Shown: positions 25,416 through 33,687 of the stretch, in pieces
How positions within the stretch are numbered: position 1 is the stretch's first letter
Layout of the letters: each line of letters opens with the position of its first letter
The notes under the pieces: generated by a model
Database searches by the model: none
Told to the model about the DNA's origin: nothing
The model's input: the letters and a program-made list of their open reading frames with translations, nothing else
Position numbers and translations under genes: made by a program
Assembly: GCA_045127535.1 (NCBI GenBank)
Contig: JBGVQN010000033.1
Coordinates: 1 to 64,000, forward strand
DNA: 64,000 nt
DNA from: UBA2942 sp045127535
GTDB taxonomy: Bacteria > Bacillota > Clostridia > Lachnospirales > Lachnospiraceae
Reading direction: 5' to 3'

Positions 25416-26477
25416 ATGAAAAAAATCCCAGTTTACATGAAAAATACTTGTCTGACTATATTCATTCTGTGTATTTCCTTTGGCATCAGCCTGGTACTGC
25501 AGAATGTTTTTGAAATACAGGAACATATTACAACGGTGTTTGTCTTTGCCGTATTCCTCATATCCCTCTTGACAGAAGGGTATGTATACGGCATTGCAGC
25601 AGCCTTTGCTGGAACCCTGGCAGTCAATTATGCATTTACATTTCCTTTTTTTGCACTGAATTTTACCATTCCGGTAAATTTTTTTTCTGCAGTGGTGATG
25701 ATAACCATATCTTTGCTGACCAGTGCCCTGACCACCAAAATCAAGCTCCATGAAGCAATCAAAGCGGAAGGAGAAAAGGAGCGCATGCGTGCCAATCTTC
25801 TGCGCGCGGTATCCCACGATCTGCGAACTCCCCTGACCACCATTTATGGTTCCAGCTCCACGCTTCTGGAAAATAAAGAGCATCTCACAGAAGAACAACA
25901 GATGAAGATGCTTCAGGGCATTCGGGAGGATGCACAATGGCTGGTGCGGCTGGTAGAAAATCTGCTGTCCATTACCAGAATCGACAGCGGAAAAGTAAAG
26001 ATCATCAAAACACCTACTGTGTTAGAGGAATTAATAGACTCCGTTGTCATTAAGTTTAAAAAACATTATCCTGACCAGAAAATCCTGTTAGATATACCAG
26101 AGGAAATTGTGGTCATCCCTATGGACGCTCTTTTGATCCAGCAGGTGCTGATTAATATTCTGGAAAATGCTGTTCAGCATGCATATGGAATGACAGAGCT
26201 TTCTTTGAAAGTATTTGTACTTGCCAGTCAGGCAATTTTTGAGATCCGGGATAATGGCTGTGGCATCAGCCAGGAGAGATTGGGACGGCTTTTTGACGGA
26301 TATTTTGATACGGCAGAACAGTCTGCAGACAGTCAGAGGCGTAATGCAGGCATTGGTCTGTCTGTATGTGCCACCATTATCCGGGGGCATGGAGGAGATA
26401 TTACCGGAGAAAATGCCAAATCGGGTGGGGCAGTATTTCGTTTCACATTAACTACGGAGGAGTTGGAAAATGAATAA
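25416..26477 (+). CDS. KdpD-like sensor histidine kinase (DUF4118)
   Basis: A 353-residue kinase made of the four-helix DUF4118 membrane region (about 10-110) and a HisKA-HATPase core. The phospho-accepting histidine is H134 in RAVSHDLRTPL; the N box is NILENAVQHA, the G boxes are DNGCGIS and NAGIGLSVC. It equals the C-terminal half of KdpD: the large N-terminal KdpD and universal-stress domains are absent. AAGGAG places the start at ATG 25416. A TATAAT lies at 25381-25386. The stop overlaps the response regulator start by 8 nt. Sensing potassium or turgor is inferred from family only; no kdpFABC genes are nearby. Confidence 0.9.
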   Translation: MKKIPVYMKNTCLTIFILCISFGISLVLQNVFEIQEHITTVFVFAVFLISLLTEGYVYGIAAAFAGTLAVNYAFTFPFFALNFTIPVNFFSAVVMITISLLTSALTTKIKLHEAIKAEGEKERMRANLLRAVSHDLRTPLTTIYGSSSTLLENKEHLTEEQQMKMLQGIREDAQWLVRLVENLLSITRIDSGKVKIIKTPTVLEELIDSVVIKFKKHYPDQKILLDIPEEIVVIPMDALLIQQVLINILENAVQHAYGMTELSLKVFVLASQAIFEIRDNGCGISQERLGRLFDGYFDTAEQSADSQRRNAGIGLSVCATIIRGHGGDITGENAKSGGAVFRFTLTTEELENE

Positions 26478-27177
26478 TAAATATAAAATTGTACTGGTGG
26501 AAGATGAGAGCAATATCAAAAATCTGGTGCAGACCATGCTGGAGACAGCTGGATATCAGGTGATTCCTGCAGAAACCTGTGCAGAGGCACAGATGCTATA
26601 TGCTTCTCATTTGCCGGATCTGATGATTCTGGATCTGGGACTTCCTGACATGGATGGACTCCATTTGCTGCAATGGATTCGAAAGGACTCCCTGACTCCT
26701 GTGATCATCCTTTCAGCCCGCACAGATGAGCAGGATAAAGTAACTGCCCTGGATATGGGTGCCAATGATTATGTAACAAAACCGTTTGGATCACAGGAGC
26801 TTCTGGCCCGGGTCCGCTCTGCGCTGCGAAACAGCAGGCATAGCTCTGCAAGGGGACGCCTCCCAGGAGGAAAATTTGTGTCTGATCATCTTGTCATAGA
26901 TTATGATGCAAGAAGAATATTTATAGATGAAAAAGAAATTAAATTAACCCAGACAGAATACAATATTGTAGCCTTCTTATCCGAGCATTGCGGAAAAGTA
27001 ATGACTTATGCGGCCATCATCAAAGCAATATGGGGATATCCGGATGAAGGCAGTATCAAGAAGCTTCATGTCAATATGGCTAATATTCGTAAAAAATTCG
27101 GAGTGAAACCGGGAGAAAACAGTTATATCACCAATGAGCTGGGCATTGGATATCGTATGAATGGAGAGGATGAATAA
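26470..27177 (+). CDS. KdpE-like response regulator
   Basis: A 235-residue OmpR/PhoB-type regulator. The receiver domain has the acidic pair ED at 11-12, the phospho-aspartate D55 in MILDLGLPDMDG and the KPFG lysine near 105. The C-terminal winged helix (from about 130) contains LTQTEYNIVAFLSEH and HVNMANIRKKF. It pairs with the overlapping upstream kinase. Downstream genes (DUF368, the broken Na/Pi transporter, trkH at 31573) are possible but unproven targets. Confidence 0.93.
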   Translation: MNNKYKIVLVEDESNIKNLVQTMLETAGYQVIPAETCAEAQMLYASHLPDLMILDLGLPDMDGLHLLQWIRKDSLTPVIILSARTDEQDKVTALDMGANDYVTKPFGSQELLARVRSALRNSRHSSARGRLPGGKFVSDHLVIDYDARRIFIDEKEIKLTQTEYNIVAFLSEHCGKVMTYAAIIKAIWGYPDEGSIKKLHVNMANIRKKFGVKPGENSYITNELGIGYRMNGEDE

Positions 27178-27259
27178 GACATGGAGAATTTCGAAATACA
27201 GGTATTCTTTACCAAATTTTAGCTATGATAGTGATATAATCAGAAAGGACTCTGAGCCA

Positions 27260-28114
27260 ATGAAAGATTCAAACCACCGTATAAAAGATGCGCTTCTTTT
27301 GCTGATCTGGTTTCTGGAAGGGACTGTAGTAGGTTTTGGTGCCATTCTGCCGGGTATCAGTGGAGGAACTTTGTGTGTGGCTTTTGGCATGTACCGGCCG
27401 GTGATTGAGATGATCTCAGATTTAAAATCAGGTATGAAAAAGTATGGGGTTATGCTTGGTGTATTTCTTCTGGGCGTTGCAGCAGGATTTGTAGGATTGT
27501 CCGGTACAGCTGCCTGGCTGTTGGAAAAAAACACAGCTTTGGTAACCTGTGCTTTTATTGGGTTTATTCTGGGAACATTTCCAGAGTTATGGGAGGATGC
27601 AGGTGCCAGGGGACGAAGCAGAGAGGCTTATACCGCAATGTTTCTTTCTTTTGCAGTGATGCTTACAGTTTTAATGCTGTTAAAAACCAGTATGTCACTT
27701 CATGTGGATCCAGGCATTCCAGGGTATCTGCTTTGCGGCTTACTGTGGGGTGTCAGCTTTATTGTTCCCGGCTTAAGTTCATCTTCCTTGCTTTTGTTTT
27801 TCGGGCTGTATCAGCCTATGCTAAAAGGCATTTCTGCTTTGCATATGGGAGTGCTGCTTCCAATGGCGGCAGGGATGCTGCTGTGCGTCCTGTTTTTTTC
27901 AAAGGGGATCGGATATGCTTATGAAAAACGATATGAGATTGTATCACATGGTGTAATGGGGATTGTTGCAGCAACAGTGGTGATGATCTTTCCGTCATGG
28001 AAGGAACCGCTGCCAGTGGTGGGTTCTTATCTGCTCTGTATGGCAGGAGGTGCTGCAGTATCTTATGGATTTACCCGTGTTTGCAATAAAATAAAAGAAA
28101 CAACGTATCTGTGA
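27260..28114 (+). CDS. DUF368 domain membrane protein
   Basis: A 284-residue polytopic membrane protein of the DUF368 family, now linked in other bacteria to undecaprenyl-phosphate (C55-P) translocation. The family start GxxxGFGAILPGISGGTLCVAFGMY and the second copy SFIVPGLSSSSLLLFFGLY, which gives the inverted-repeat fold, are both present. The start ATG 27260 follows AAAGGA; an upstream in-frame ATG at 27161 overlaps the regulator gene, and a TATAAT (27235-27240) lies between the two, arguing for a separate transcript. Flippase function is from the family, not shown here. Confidence 0.88.
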   Translation: MKDSNHRIKDALLLLIWFLEGTVVGFGAILPGISGGTLCVAFGMYRPVIEMISDLKSGMKKYGVMLGVFLLGVAAGFVGLSGTAAWLLEKNTALVTCAFIGFILGTFPELWEDAGARGRSREAYTAMFLSFAVMLTVLMLLKTSMSLHVDPGIPGYLLCGLLWGVSFIVPGLSSSSLLLFFGLYQPMLKGISALHMGVLLPMAAGMLLCVLFFSKGIGYAYEKRYEIVSHGVMGIVAATVVMIFPSWKEPLPVVGSYLLCMAGGAAVSYGFTRVCNKIKETTYL

Positions 28115-28160
28115 GTGTGCTGAACAGATACCAGACAACAAGATAAGGCAGGTATTTTAT

Positions 28161-29457
28161 ATGAGTATCTTTGATGGATTAACCCTCATTGGCGGACTTT
28201 GTCTGTTCCTTTTTGGAATGAACATTATGGGGCAGGCTTTGGAACGGCGGGCAGGCAGTAAATTGCAGACCTTGCTTGGAAAGCTTACCACCAATAAAAT
28301 TGCAGGACTTTTCACCGGTCTGGGAGTGACAGCGGTGATTCAAAGCTCCTCCGCCACTACGGTGATGGTGGTGGGTTTTGTGAATTCCGGGCTGATGACA
28401 CTGCGTCAGGCCATTCATGTGATTATGGGTGCCAATATTGGTACCACGGTCACTGCATGGATTTTAAGTCTTGGAGGGATTGAGAGCAGCAATGTGTTTG
28501 TGCAGCTGTTAAAGCCTGCTTCTTTTACACCCATTCTGACTGCAATCATTCAGTCCAGTTCCGCTTCAGTAGGTATTTACAGGCTCTGGCAATTACAGGT
28601 CAGGTATCTTATGGTGCTGCAATCCCCATTATTATGGGACAGAATATCGGTACTTGTATTACTGCAATTCTTTCTTCTTTTGGTACAAACCGGAATGCAA
28701 AGAGAGCTGCTTTGGTGCATCTTTCCTTTAATGTCATAGGCACTATGGTGTGGCTGACTGTATTCAGTATTGTAAAGGCTGTATTGGCACCTCCATTGTT
28801 TGATGAGGCAGCTTCTCTGTCAGGCATTGCTGTGGCCCATTCTACGTTTAATATTCTTTGTACTATGCTTCTTTTGCCTATGTCTTCTCTTTTGGAGAAA
28901 CTGGCATACAAGCTGGTTTCGGAAGCAAAAACACCAGACACAGTGACAGCGCAGAAGCAGCAAAGCTGTTAAAAGTCATTGGTGATCTGGAGCGTATATC
29001 TGACCATGCAGTGAATCTGGTGGATTCTGCGGAAGAAATGGAAGAAAAGAATTTGTCATTTTCTGAGACTGCCACTGCAGAACTTTCCGGTCTGGCTGCA
29101 GCGATCAGTGAAATCCTGGATTTGTCATACGATGCATTTGTGAAGGAAAATTTTCAGGCAGCAATTACGGTAGAGCCTCTTGAGCAGATTATTGATGAAA
29201 TGAAAGAGCAGATGCGTACAAGCCATATACTGCGGCTGCAGCAGGGGATCTGTAGCATTGAGACAGGCTTTGTCTGGTCTGATATACTGACCAATTTGGA
29301 GCGCACTTCTGACCACTGCTCCAATATTGCAGGCTGTGTCATAGATGCCCAGCAGAAAAATATGAACCTTCATCAGTCTCTTAGGGCAATGAAGGCAGAA
29401 AGTCCTTATTTTAAAGAACAGTATGCGGCGTTTGCGCAAAAGTATTTAAAAAGATAA
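28161..29457 (+). pseudogene. broken Na/Pi cotransporter (NptA-like) with PhoU tail
   Basis: The pieces together match the Na+/phosphate cotransporter family of about 550 residues. The first frame gives the N-terminal half (SIFDGLTLIGGLCLFLFGMN, GANIGTTVTAWILSLGG). At about 28530-28541 it jumps from PASFTPI straight to LTAIIQSSSASVG, missing roughly 65-70 residues. At about 28576 one T is missing (ATTTAC where ATTTTAC would restore LQALAITGQVSYGAAIP), moving the message to a second frame that continues with MGQNIGTCITAILSSFG. At about 28939-28950 a second deletion, removing most of the first PhoU helices, shifts to a third frame that ends with the PhoU-like tail KLLKVIGDLERISDHAVNL. The gene cannot make a normal protein. 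Confidence 0.85.
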
Positions 29458-29508
29458 GCTTGTTTTTAAGCAGGACTTTTAAAAACGCCGGTTTTTAAGT
29501 TTAGAATC

Positions 29509-29559
29509 ATAAAATAACAGGTACAGCCACAAGTATTGGGGGTGTACCTGTTATTTTAT
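29509..29559. terminator. bidirectional terminator
   Basis: A 17-bp perfect stem, ATAAAATAACAGGTACA (29509-29525) with its complement (29543-29559). Each arm ends in TTATTTTAT in its own reading direction, so it can end both the pseudogene (+) and the SufB-like gene (-). Confidence 0.85.
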
Positions 29560-29566
29560 AATATGC

Positions 29567-30499
29567 TTACTTTAAGAATCCGTTAATGATCTGTGCTTCG
29601 GCCTCAGCCTCTGTCAATCCCAGAGTCATGAGCTTTACGATCTGTTCTCCGGCGATCTTACCGATGGCAGCTTCATGAATCAGGCTGGCATCTACATTGT
29701 TTGCAGTAATTTCCGGAACAGCTTTAACAATGCCGTTGTCCATAATGATAGCATCACACTCAGAATGTCCCATGCAGGCATTGTTGCCGTTGATCTTGGA
29801 AATAAATTCCTGATAGGAAGAATCCTTTGCAACAGAGCGGGAAATCAGGTTGGTGGAAGCATTCACACCGTTTAAGTCTACTTCGAATTCAGTCTTGGCA
29901 AACTGGGTACCATGTGTCATGATTTTTTCTTTTACTACCAGAGTGGCATTGTCTCCTAAAGTACCTTTGGTGAAACGCTTGGTAGAGGTAACTCCCTTGA
30001 TCTGGACAGTTTCCATTTCCAGATAGCTGCCTTCTTCTAAGTATACAATGGTCTGTGGGTTCAATACAATGTCACCGGTGCCTTCGCCCTTGCCATAGTG
30101 CTTTTCTACATATTTTACTTTAGAATTTTTACCAACATGGAAGGTATGGATTCCGTCATGCTGAGAACGCTTGTCTCCGCTGTTGTGGATACCGCAGCCG
30201 GCAATGATGGTAACGTCACAGTCCTCCCCAATAAAGAAGTCATTGTAAACTGCTTCTTCCAGACCCGTCTGGCTGATGATTACAGGAATGTGTACACTTT
30301 CTTTTTTTGTTCCAGGCTGAATGATAATATCAATGCCGGATTTGTCTTCTTTGGTAACAATATCAATATGCTCTGTAGTAGCTCTGCCTAATTTGGCACC
30401 GTTGGCACGGATGTTGTAGGCACCTGCAGGGATCTCATGGAGTCCTGCAACTTCCTCTAAAAGCTGTAACTGTATTGGGTCAATATCAATTTTTGCCAT
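29567..30499 (-). CDS. SufB/SufD-like Fe-S scaffold protein
   Basis: A 310-residue protein of the SufB/SufD beta-helix family, shorter than E. coli SufB (495) or SufD (423). It has the central repeats and the C-terminal signature GHSECDAIIMDNG...ITANNVDASLIHEAAIGKI. It likely forms the scaffold of a Fe-S assembly complex with the adjacent SufC-like ATPase. The start 30499 has AGGAGGACT upstream; a longer in-frame version would overlap the ATPase gene. No sufS or sufU is next to it. This two-gene form resembles the minimal smsCB-type system described in anaerobes. Confidence 0.86.
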   Translation of the reverse strand: MAKIDIDPIQLQLLEEVAGLHEIPAGAYNIRANGAKLGRATTEHIDIVTKEDKSGIDIIIQPGTKKESVHIPVIISQTGLEEAVYNDFFIGEDCDVTIIAGCGIHNSGDKRSQHDGIHTFHVGKNSKVKYVEKHYGKGEGTGDIVLNPQTIVYLEEGSYLEMETVQIKGVTSTKRFTKGTLGDNATLVVKEKIMTHGTQFAKTEFEVDLNGVNASTNLISRSVAKDSSYQEFISKINGNNACMGHSECDAIIMDNGIVKAVPEITANNVDASLIHEAAIGKIAGEQIVKLMTLGLTEAEAEAQIINGFLK

Positions 30500-30500
30500 A

Positions 30501-31232
30501 TCAGCAGTCCTCCTGTGTAAAATAGCGGCATCCTCTTGCAGAGGCACCCAGAATCTCTGGCAGTACTTCATCTTTTGTACCAATGGCTTTTATCTTGCCG
30601 TCAGCTACTACCACGATTTCATCTGCAATATTTAAAATACGTTCCTGATGGGAGATGATCACAATAGAACCGTGAAGCTCATTGTGCATCTTTTCAAATA
30701 CACGGATCAGGTTGTTGAAGCTCCATAAGTCAATGCCTGCCTCAGGTTCATCAAAGATGGAAAGGCTTGTCTTTCTGGCAATGATCATGGCAATCTCAAT
30801 ACGCTTTAATTCACCACCGGATAAGCTGCTGTTGATTTCACGATTGATGTAATCCTTTGCACACAGACCTACCTCTGACAAGTAAGTGCAGGCTGCAGCA
30901 GTACTCAGATCACTGCCTGCTGCCAGACGGATTAAGTCCTTTACGGTAAGGCCCTTGAAACGTACCGGCTGCTGGAAAGCAAAACTGATGCCTTTTTGGG
31001 CACGTTCAGTAATGGACAGGTTGGTAATGTCCTCCCCATTGAAAAGGATCTTTCCGGAAGTAGGCTGCTGAATGCCTGCAATGATGCGGGCAGTTGTGGA
31101 TTTGCCGCCGCCGTTTGGTCCGGTAATGACTACGAATTTATTGTCACCAATGGTTAAATCCAGGTGGTCGATAATGGTTTTGGGCTTTCCGTTTTCTTCT
31201 ACCTGCAAAGTAATATCCTGTAGTTCTAGCAT
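30501..31232 (-). CDS. SufC-like ABC ATPase
   Basis: A 243-residue soluble ABC ATPase. Walker A GPNGGGKST near 38, Q-loop FAFQQPVRFKG, signature LSGGELKR, Walker B LSIFDEPEAGIDLW with the SufC-type EAGID, and a switch histidine in ISHQERIL. SufC-like proteins power Fe-S cluster formation on SufB-type scaffolds rather than transport. The gene ends one base before the scaffold start, so the two form an operon. Start at 31232 after GGAG; four residues longer is possible. Confidence 0.9.
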   Translation of the reverse strand: MLELQDITLQVEENGKPKTIIDHLDLTIGDNKFVVITGPNGGGKSTTARIIAGIQQPTSGKILFNGEDITNLSITERAQKGISFAFQQPVRFKGLTVKDLIRLAAGSDLSTAAACTYLSEVGLCAKDYINREINSSLSGGELKRIEIAMIIARKTSLSIFDEPEAGIDLWSFNNLIRVFEKMHNELHGSIVIISHQERILNIADEIVVVADGKIKAIGTKDEVLPEILGASARGCRYFTQEDC

Positions 31233-31320
31233 ACTTTTCTCCATTCTGTATTATTTTCTCTCCTTGGGCAAACAGGTATGCAATACCAGCAAGGGGAGCA
31301 CAATGTCACAATTCTTACTT

Positions 31321-31349
31321 ATTATATACATATTCCGGGTAAAAAACAA
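31321..31349 (-). promoter_or_regulatory. promoter of the Suf-like pair
   Basis: On the minus strand TTGTTT (31344-31349), 17-nt spacer, TATAAT (31321-31326), about 90 nt before the ATPase start. No IscR/RirA-like box recognised. The rest of the 31233-31572 gap shows no gene. Confidence 0.7.
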
Positions 31350-31464
31350 GTACCCTATAGGAACAGGAGCAGATGAGAAAGAAAAACAAAACTGGTAAAG
31401 AGCAGATAATTACAAGACACATATGCAAACACCTGCTGGCAAAGAAAATTGTAAGGACGGATGG

Positions 31465-31493
31465 TTGCAGAATGAATGCAGATTTGTTATACT
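31465..31493 (+). promoter_or_regulatory. promoter of trkH-like gene
   Basis: TTGCAG (31465-31470), 17-nt spacer, TATACT (31488-31493), about 80 nt before the coding start. Confidence 0.7.
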
Positions 31494-31572
31494 GACAGGC
31501 ACAACAGATGTATATGCTTGTGTATTTTTTCTGTGTGGGAGACATTTCTGTAATGGCACAGGAGAGTGAGAG

Positions 31573-32919
31573 ATGGGATTGAGATTGAAACAAGGCATGT
31601 TATCAAGAGTACAGATAATCGTACTGAGTTTTTTTCTGGTAATTGCTGCAGGTACTGTACTGCTGATGCTTCCAGCTGCTACCAGGGCAGGAGAGCAGAC
31701 CAGCTTGTCAGATGCTTTTTTTACAGCTGTATCGGCTGCTTGTGTGACGGGTCTGGTAGTTGCAGATACCTGGAGCCACTGGACTGTATTTGGACAGGCA
31801 GTGATACTGGCCATGATTCAGATTGGAGGATTGGGATTTATTACCATTTCATCCTTGTTTTTTCTAATGACCAAAAAACGGATGAATCTTTCCCAGCGAT
31901 TTGTGCTCCAGGACAGTATCAGTGCGTTTCATAATGGAGGCATCATGCGTCTGGCCAAAAAGGTACTGACAGGGACCGCATTGATAGAGGAAATTGGAGC
32001 AGTTCTGCTGTCTATACGCTTTATTCCCAGATATGGGGTGAAAAAAGGAATGTATTACAGTATCTTTCATGCAGTTTCTGCTTTTTGCAATGCAGGCTTT
32101 GATTTAATGGGATGTACGGAGCCGTATACATCTTTTACCGGGTATTATGATGATGTGCTGGTAACACTGGTGCTATGTGCATTGATTTTAACTGGTGGAA
32201 TTGGATTTGTTGTATGGGATGATATGACTGCACATAAGCTGCAGGTTCGCAGATACAGTCTGCAAAGTAAGATCGTACTGTCTGCAACGGTTTTACTGGT
32301 GGGGATTCCGGCAGTGTTGTTTTTTGTGTCAGAGTATAATGGATCAATGAAGGAATATTCTCTTTCTGGAAGGATCTGTGCCTCACTGTTTTGTGCAGTG
32401 ACTCCCAGAACCGCAGGATTTAATACGGTGGATACGGCAGGACTTTCTGATGCTGGTTATCTGATGACAGTGGTGCTGATGTTTATTGGAGGCTGTCCAG
32501 GGTCTACAGCAGGCGGTATCAAGGTTACTACCATTGTGATTCTCATGCTTTCCTGCATTGCCAGTATGCAAAGGGAGCGTTATATTTCTATATTTGGCAG
32601 AAGGATTGAGCATGACAGTGTGGCAAGGGCCACCAATGTGTTTATGGTAAATCTGGCACTTGCATTGGGAGTGGCTTTTTTGATTTGCCTGATTCAGAAA
32701 CTGCCTATCAGAGATGTATTATTTGAAACCATATCTGCAATTAGTACGGTAGGAATGTCCACTGGTGTGACCAGGGAGTTAAATACCCTTTCAAGGATGC
32801 TGGTGGCACTGCTGATGTTTTGCGGCAGAGTAGGAAGTCTTTCTTTTGCATTGGCACTGACCAATCATAAGCAAGAGTCGTCTGTAAAACTGCCCCTTGA
32901 GCAGATAACCATAGGATAA
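31573..32919 (+). CDS. TrkH/KtrB family potassium uptake protein
   Basis: A 448-residue K+ channel subunit with four MPM repeats. Filter-like segments are visible as FTAVSAACVTGL, FHAVSAFCNAGFDL, VTPRTAGFNTVD and FETISAISTVGMSTG. Its length matches KtrB. A cytosolic RCK partner (KtrA/TrkA) normally sits beside it, but the next gene is an unrelated small protein, so the partner must be elsewhere or absent. It is divergent from the Suf-like pair. A KdpDE-like system lies 4.4 kb upstream, a plausible regulator. Confidence 0.93.
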   Translation: MGLRLKQGMLSRVQIIVLSFFLVIAAGTVLLMLPAATRAGEQTSLSDAFFTAVSAACVTGLVVADTWSHWTVFGQAVILAMIQIGGLGFITISSLFFLMTKKRMNLSQRFVLQDSISAFHNGGIMRLAKKVLTGTALIEEIGAVLLSIRFIPRYGVKKGMYYSIFHAVSAFCNAGFDLMGCTEPYTSFTGYYDDVLVTLVLCALILTGGIGFVVWDDMTAHKLQVRRYSLQSKIVLSATVLLVGIPAVLFFVSEYNGSMKEYSLSGRICASLFCAVTPRTAGFNTVDTAGLSDAGYLMTVVLMFIGGCPGSTAGGIKVTTIVILMLSCIASMQRERYISIFGRRIEHDSVARATNVFMVNLALALGVAFLICLIQKLPIRDVLFETISAISTVGMSTGVTRELNTLSRMLVALLMFCGRVGSLSFALALTNHKQESSVKLPLEQITIG

Positions 32920-32956
32920 AATGTTCAAAGCAGCATAGCTGCGGAAAGGAGTTGTC

Positions 32957-33274
32957 ATGAAGGAAACAACGATTGTATTGAATATTATTGATTCCAAAGA
33001 GGGAGAGGTCATTGAAAGAACCAGAACACATGTGATCCGTAAGGATGCTGCAGGGCTTCTGCGGGGGGAATTCAGTAACCCGGGGATTGAAGAAGCGGCT
33101 GTAAAGCTGACCTTTACAGGTTTAAACCCTTGTGTGCTGTTTCAGATTTCTTCCTATGAACAGCAGATTCAAAAGGAGATGAAAAAGGCGAATTCTGCTG
33201 GTATTCTGGAATTTAAAACCATTATTCCTGCAGGTGGAAAAGTTGTGATCGAAGAGCAGAATTTTGCGGGTTGA
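32957..33274 (+). CDS. small protein of unknown function
   Basis: A 105-residue protein starting 37 nt after the trkH-like gene, with GGAAAGGAG before the ATG. The sequence is a mix of beta-like segments (TTIVLNIIDSKEGEVIERT, KVVIEEQNF) and a short central helix; no signal, membrane span, cysteine cluster or catalytic motif. I do not recognise the family with confidence. Its stop codon overlaps the -35 box of the thrS leader promoter. Cotranscription with the K+ channel gene is likely from spacing. Confidence 0.7.
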   Translation: MKETTIVLNIIDSKEGEVIERTRTHVIRKDAAGLLRGEFSNPGIEEAAVKLTFTGLNPCVLFQISSYEQQIQKEMKKANSAGILEFKTIIPAGGKVVIEEQNFAG

Positions 33275-33298
33275 CATTTAAAAAACCTGTGTTATACT
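33271..33298 (+). promoter_or_regulatory. promoter of the thrS T-box
   Basis: TTGACA (33271-33276), 16-nt spacer, TATACT (33293-33298). The -35 lies on the last codon of the preceding gene. Confidence 0.88.
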
Positions 33299-33304
33299 AA
33301 AAGC

Positions 33305-33543
33305 AATAAAAGCAAAGCGTTGCAGAGACCAGTAACTGTATTGGATGTTTCAGAGAGGAATGTGCATGGTGTGAGCATTCTGCGGAAGATACAGGGAAGA
33401 CCACCTCTAAGCTGCCCCAATCCGGCACGGCCGACACCGTTATCGTCTTTTAAGTGGCTTTGGCACTGCCAGGGCAATCAGGGTGGAACCGCGAGTCAAT
33501 CGTCCCTCTTTCTATCGTTAGGTAGTAAGAGGGATTTTTTATT
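33305..33543 (+). ncRNA. T-box leader, threonine
   Basis: The universal T-box sequence AGGGTGGAACCGCG is at 33480-33493. Stem I has the GGTGTGAGC and specifier regions; GAAG-ACC-ACC at 33396-33405 gives a threonine ACC specifier (33400-33402 preferred, next codon also ACC). The terminator is CCCTCTT (33504-33510) with AAGAGGG (33527-33533) and six Ts. Uncharged tRNA-Thr would stabilise the antiterminator and switch thrS on. Confidence 0.95.
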
Positions 33544-33687
33544 GTTGATGTCAAGAATGGACTCACAAAGAGTGTTTTGGTAATGGAAATGTTTTGCTGT
33601 AACAGTGGAAAGAGCGTTTGGCGGAATTTCTATTGTTATGAATTAAGCTTTTGCAGGCAGCAGAAGTAGAGAAAAGAGGACTTTGAG

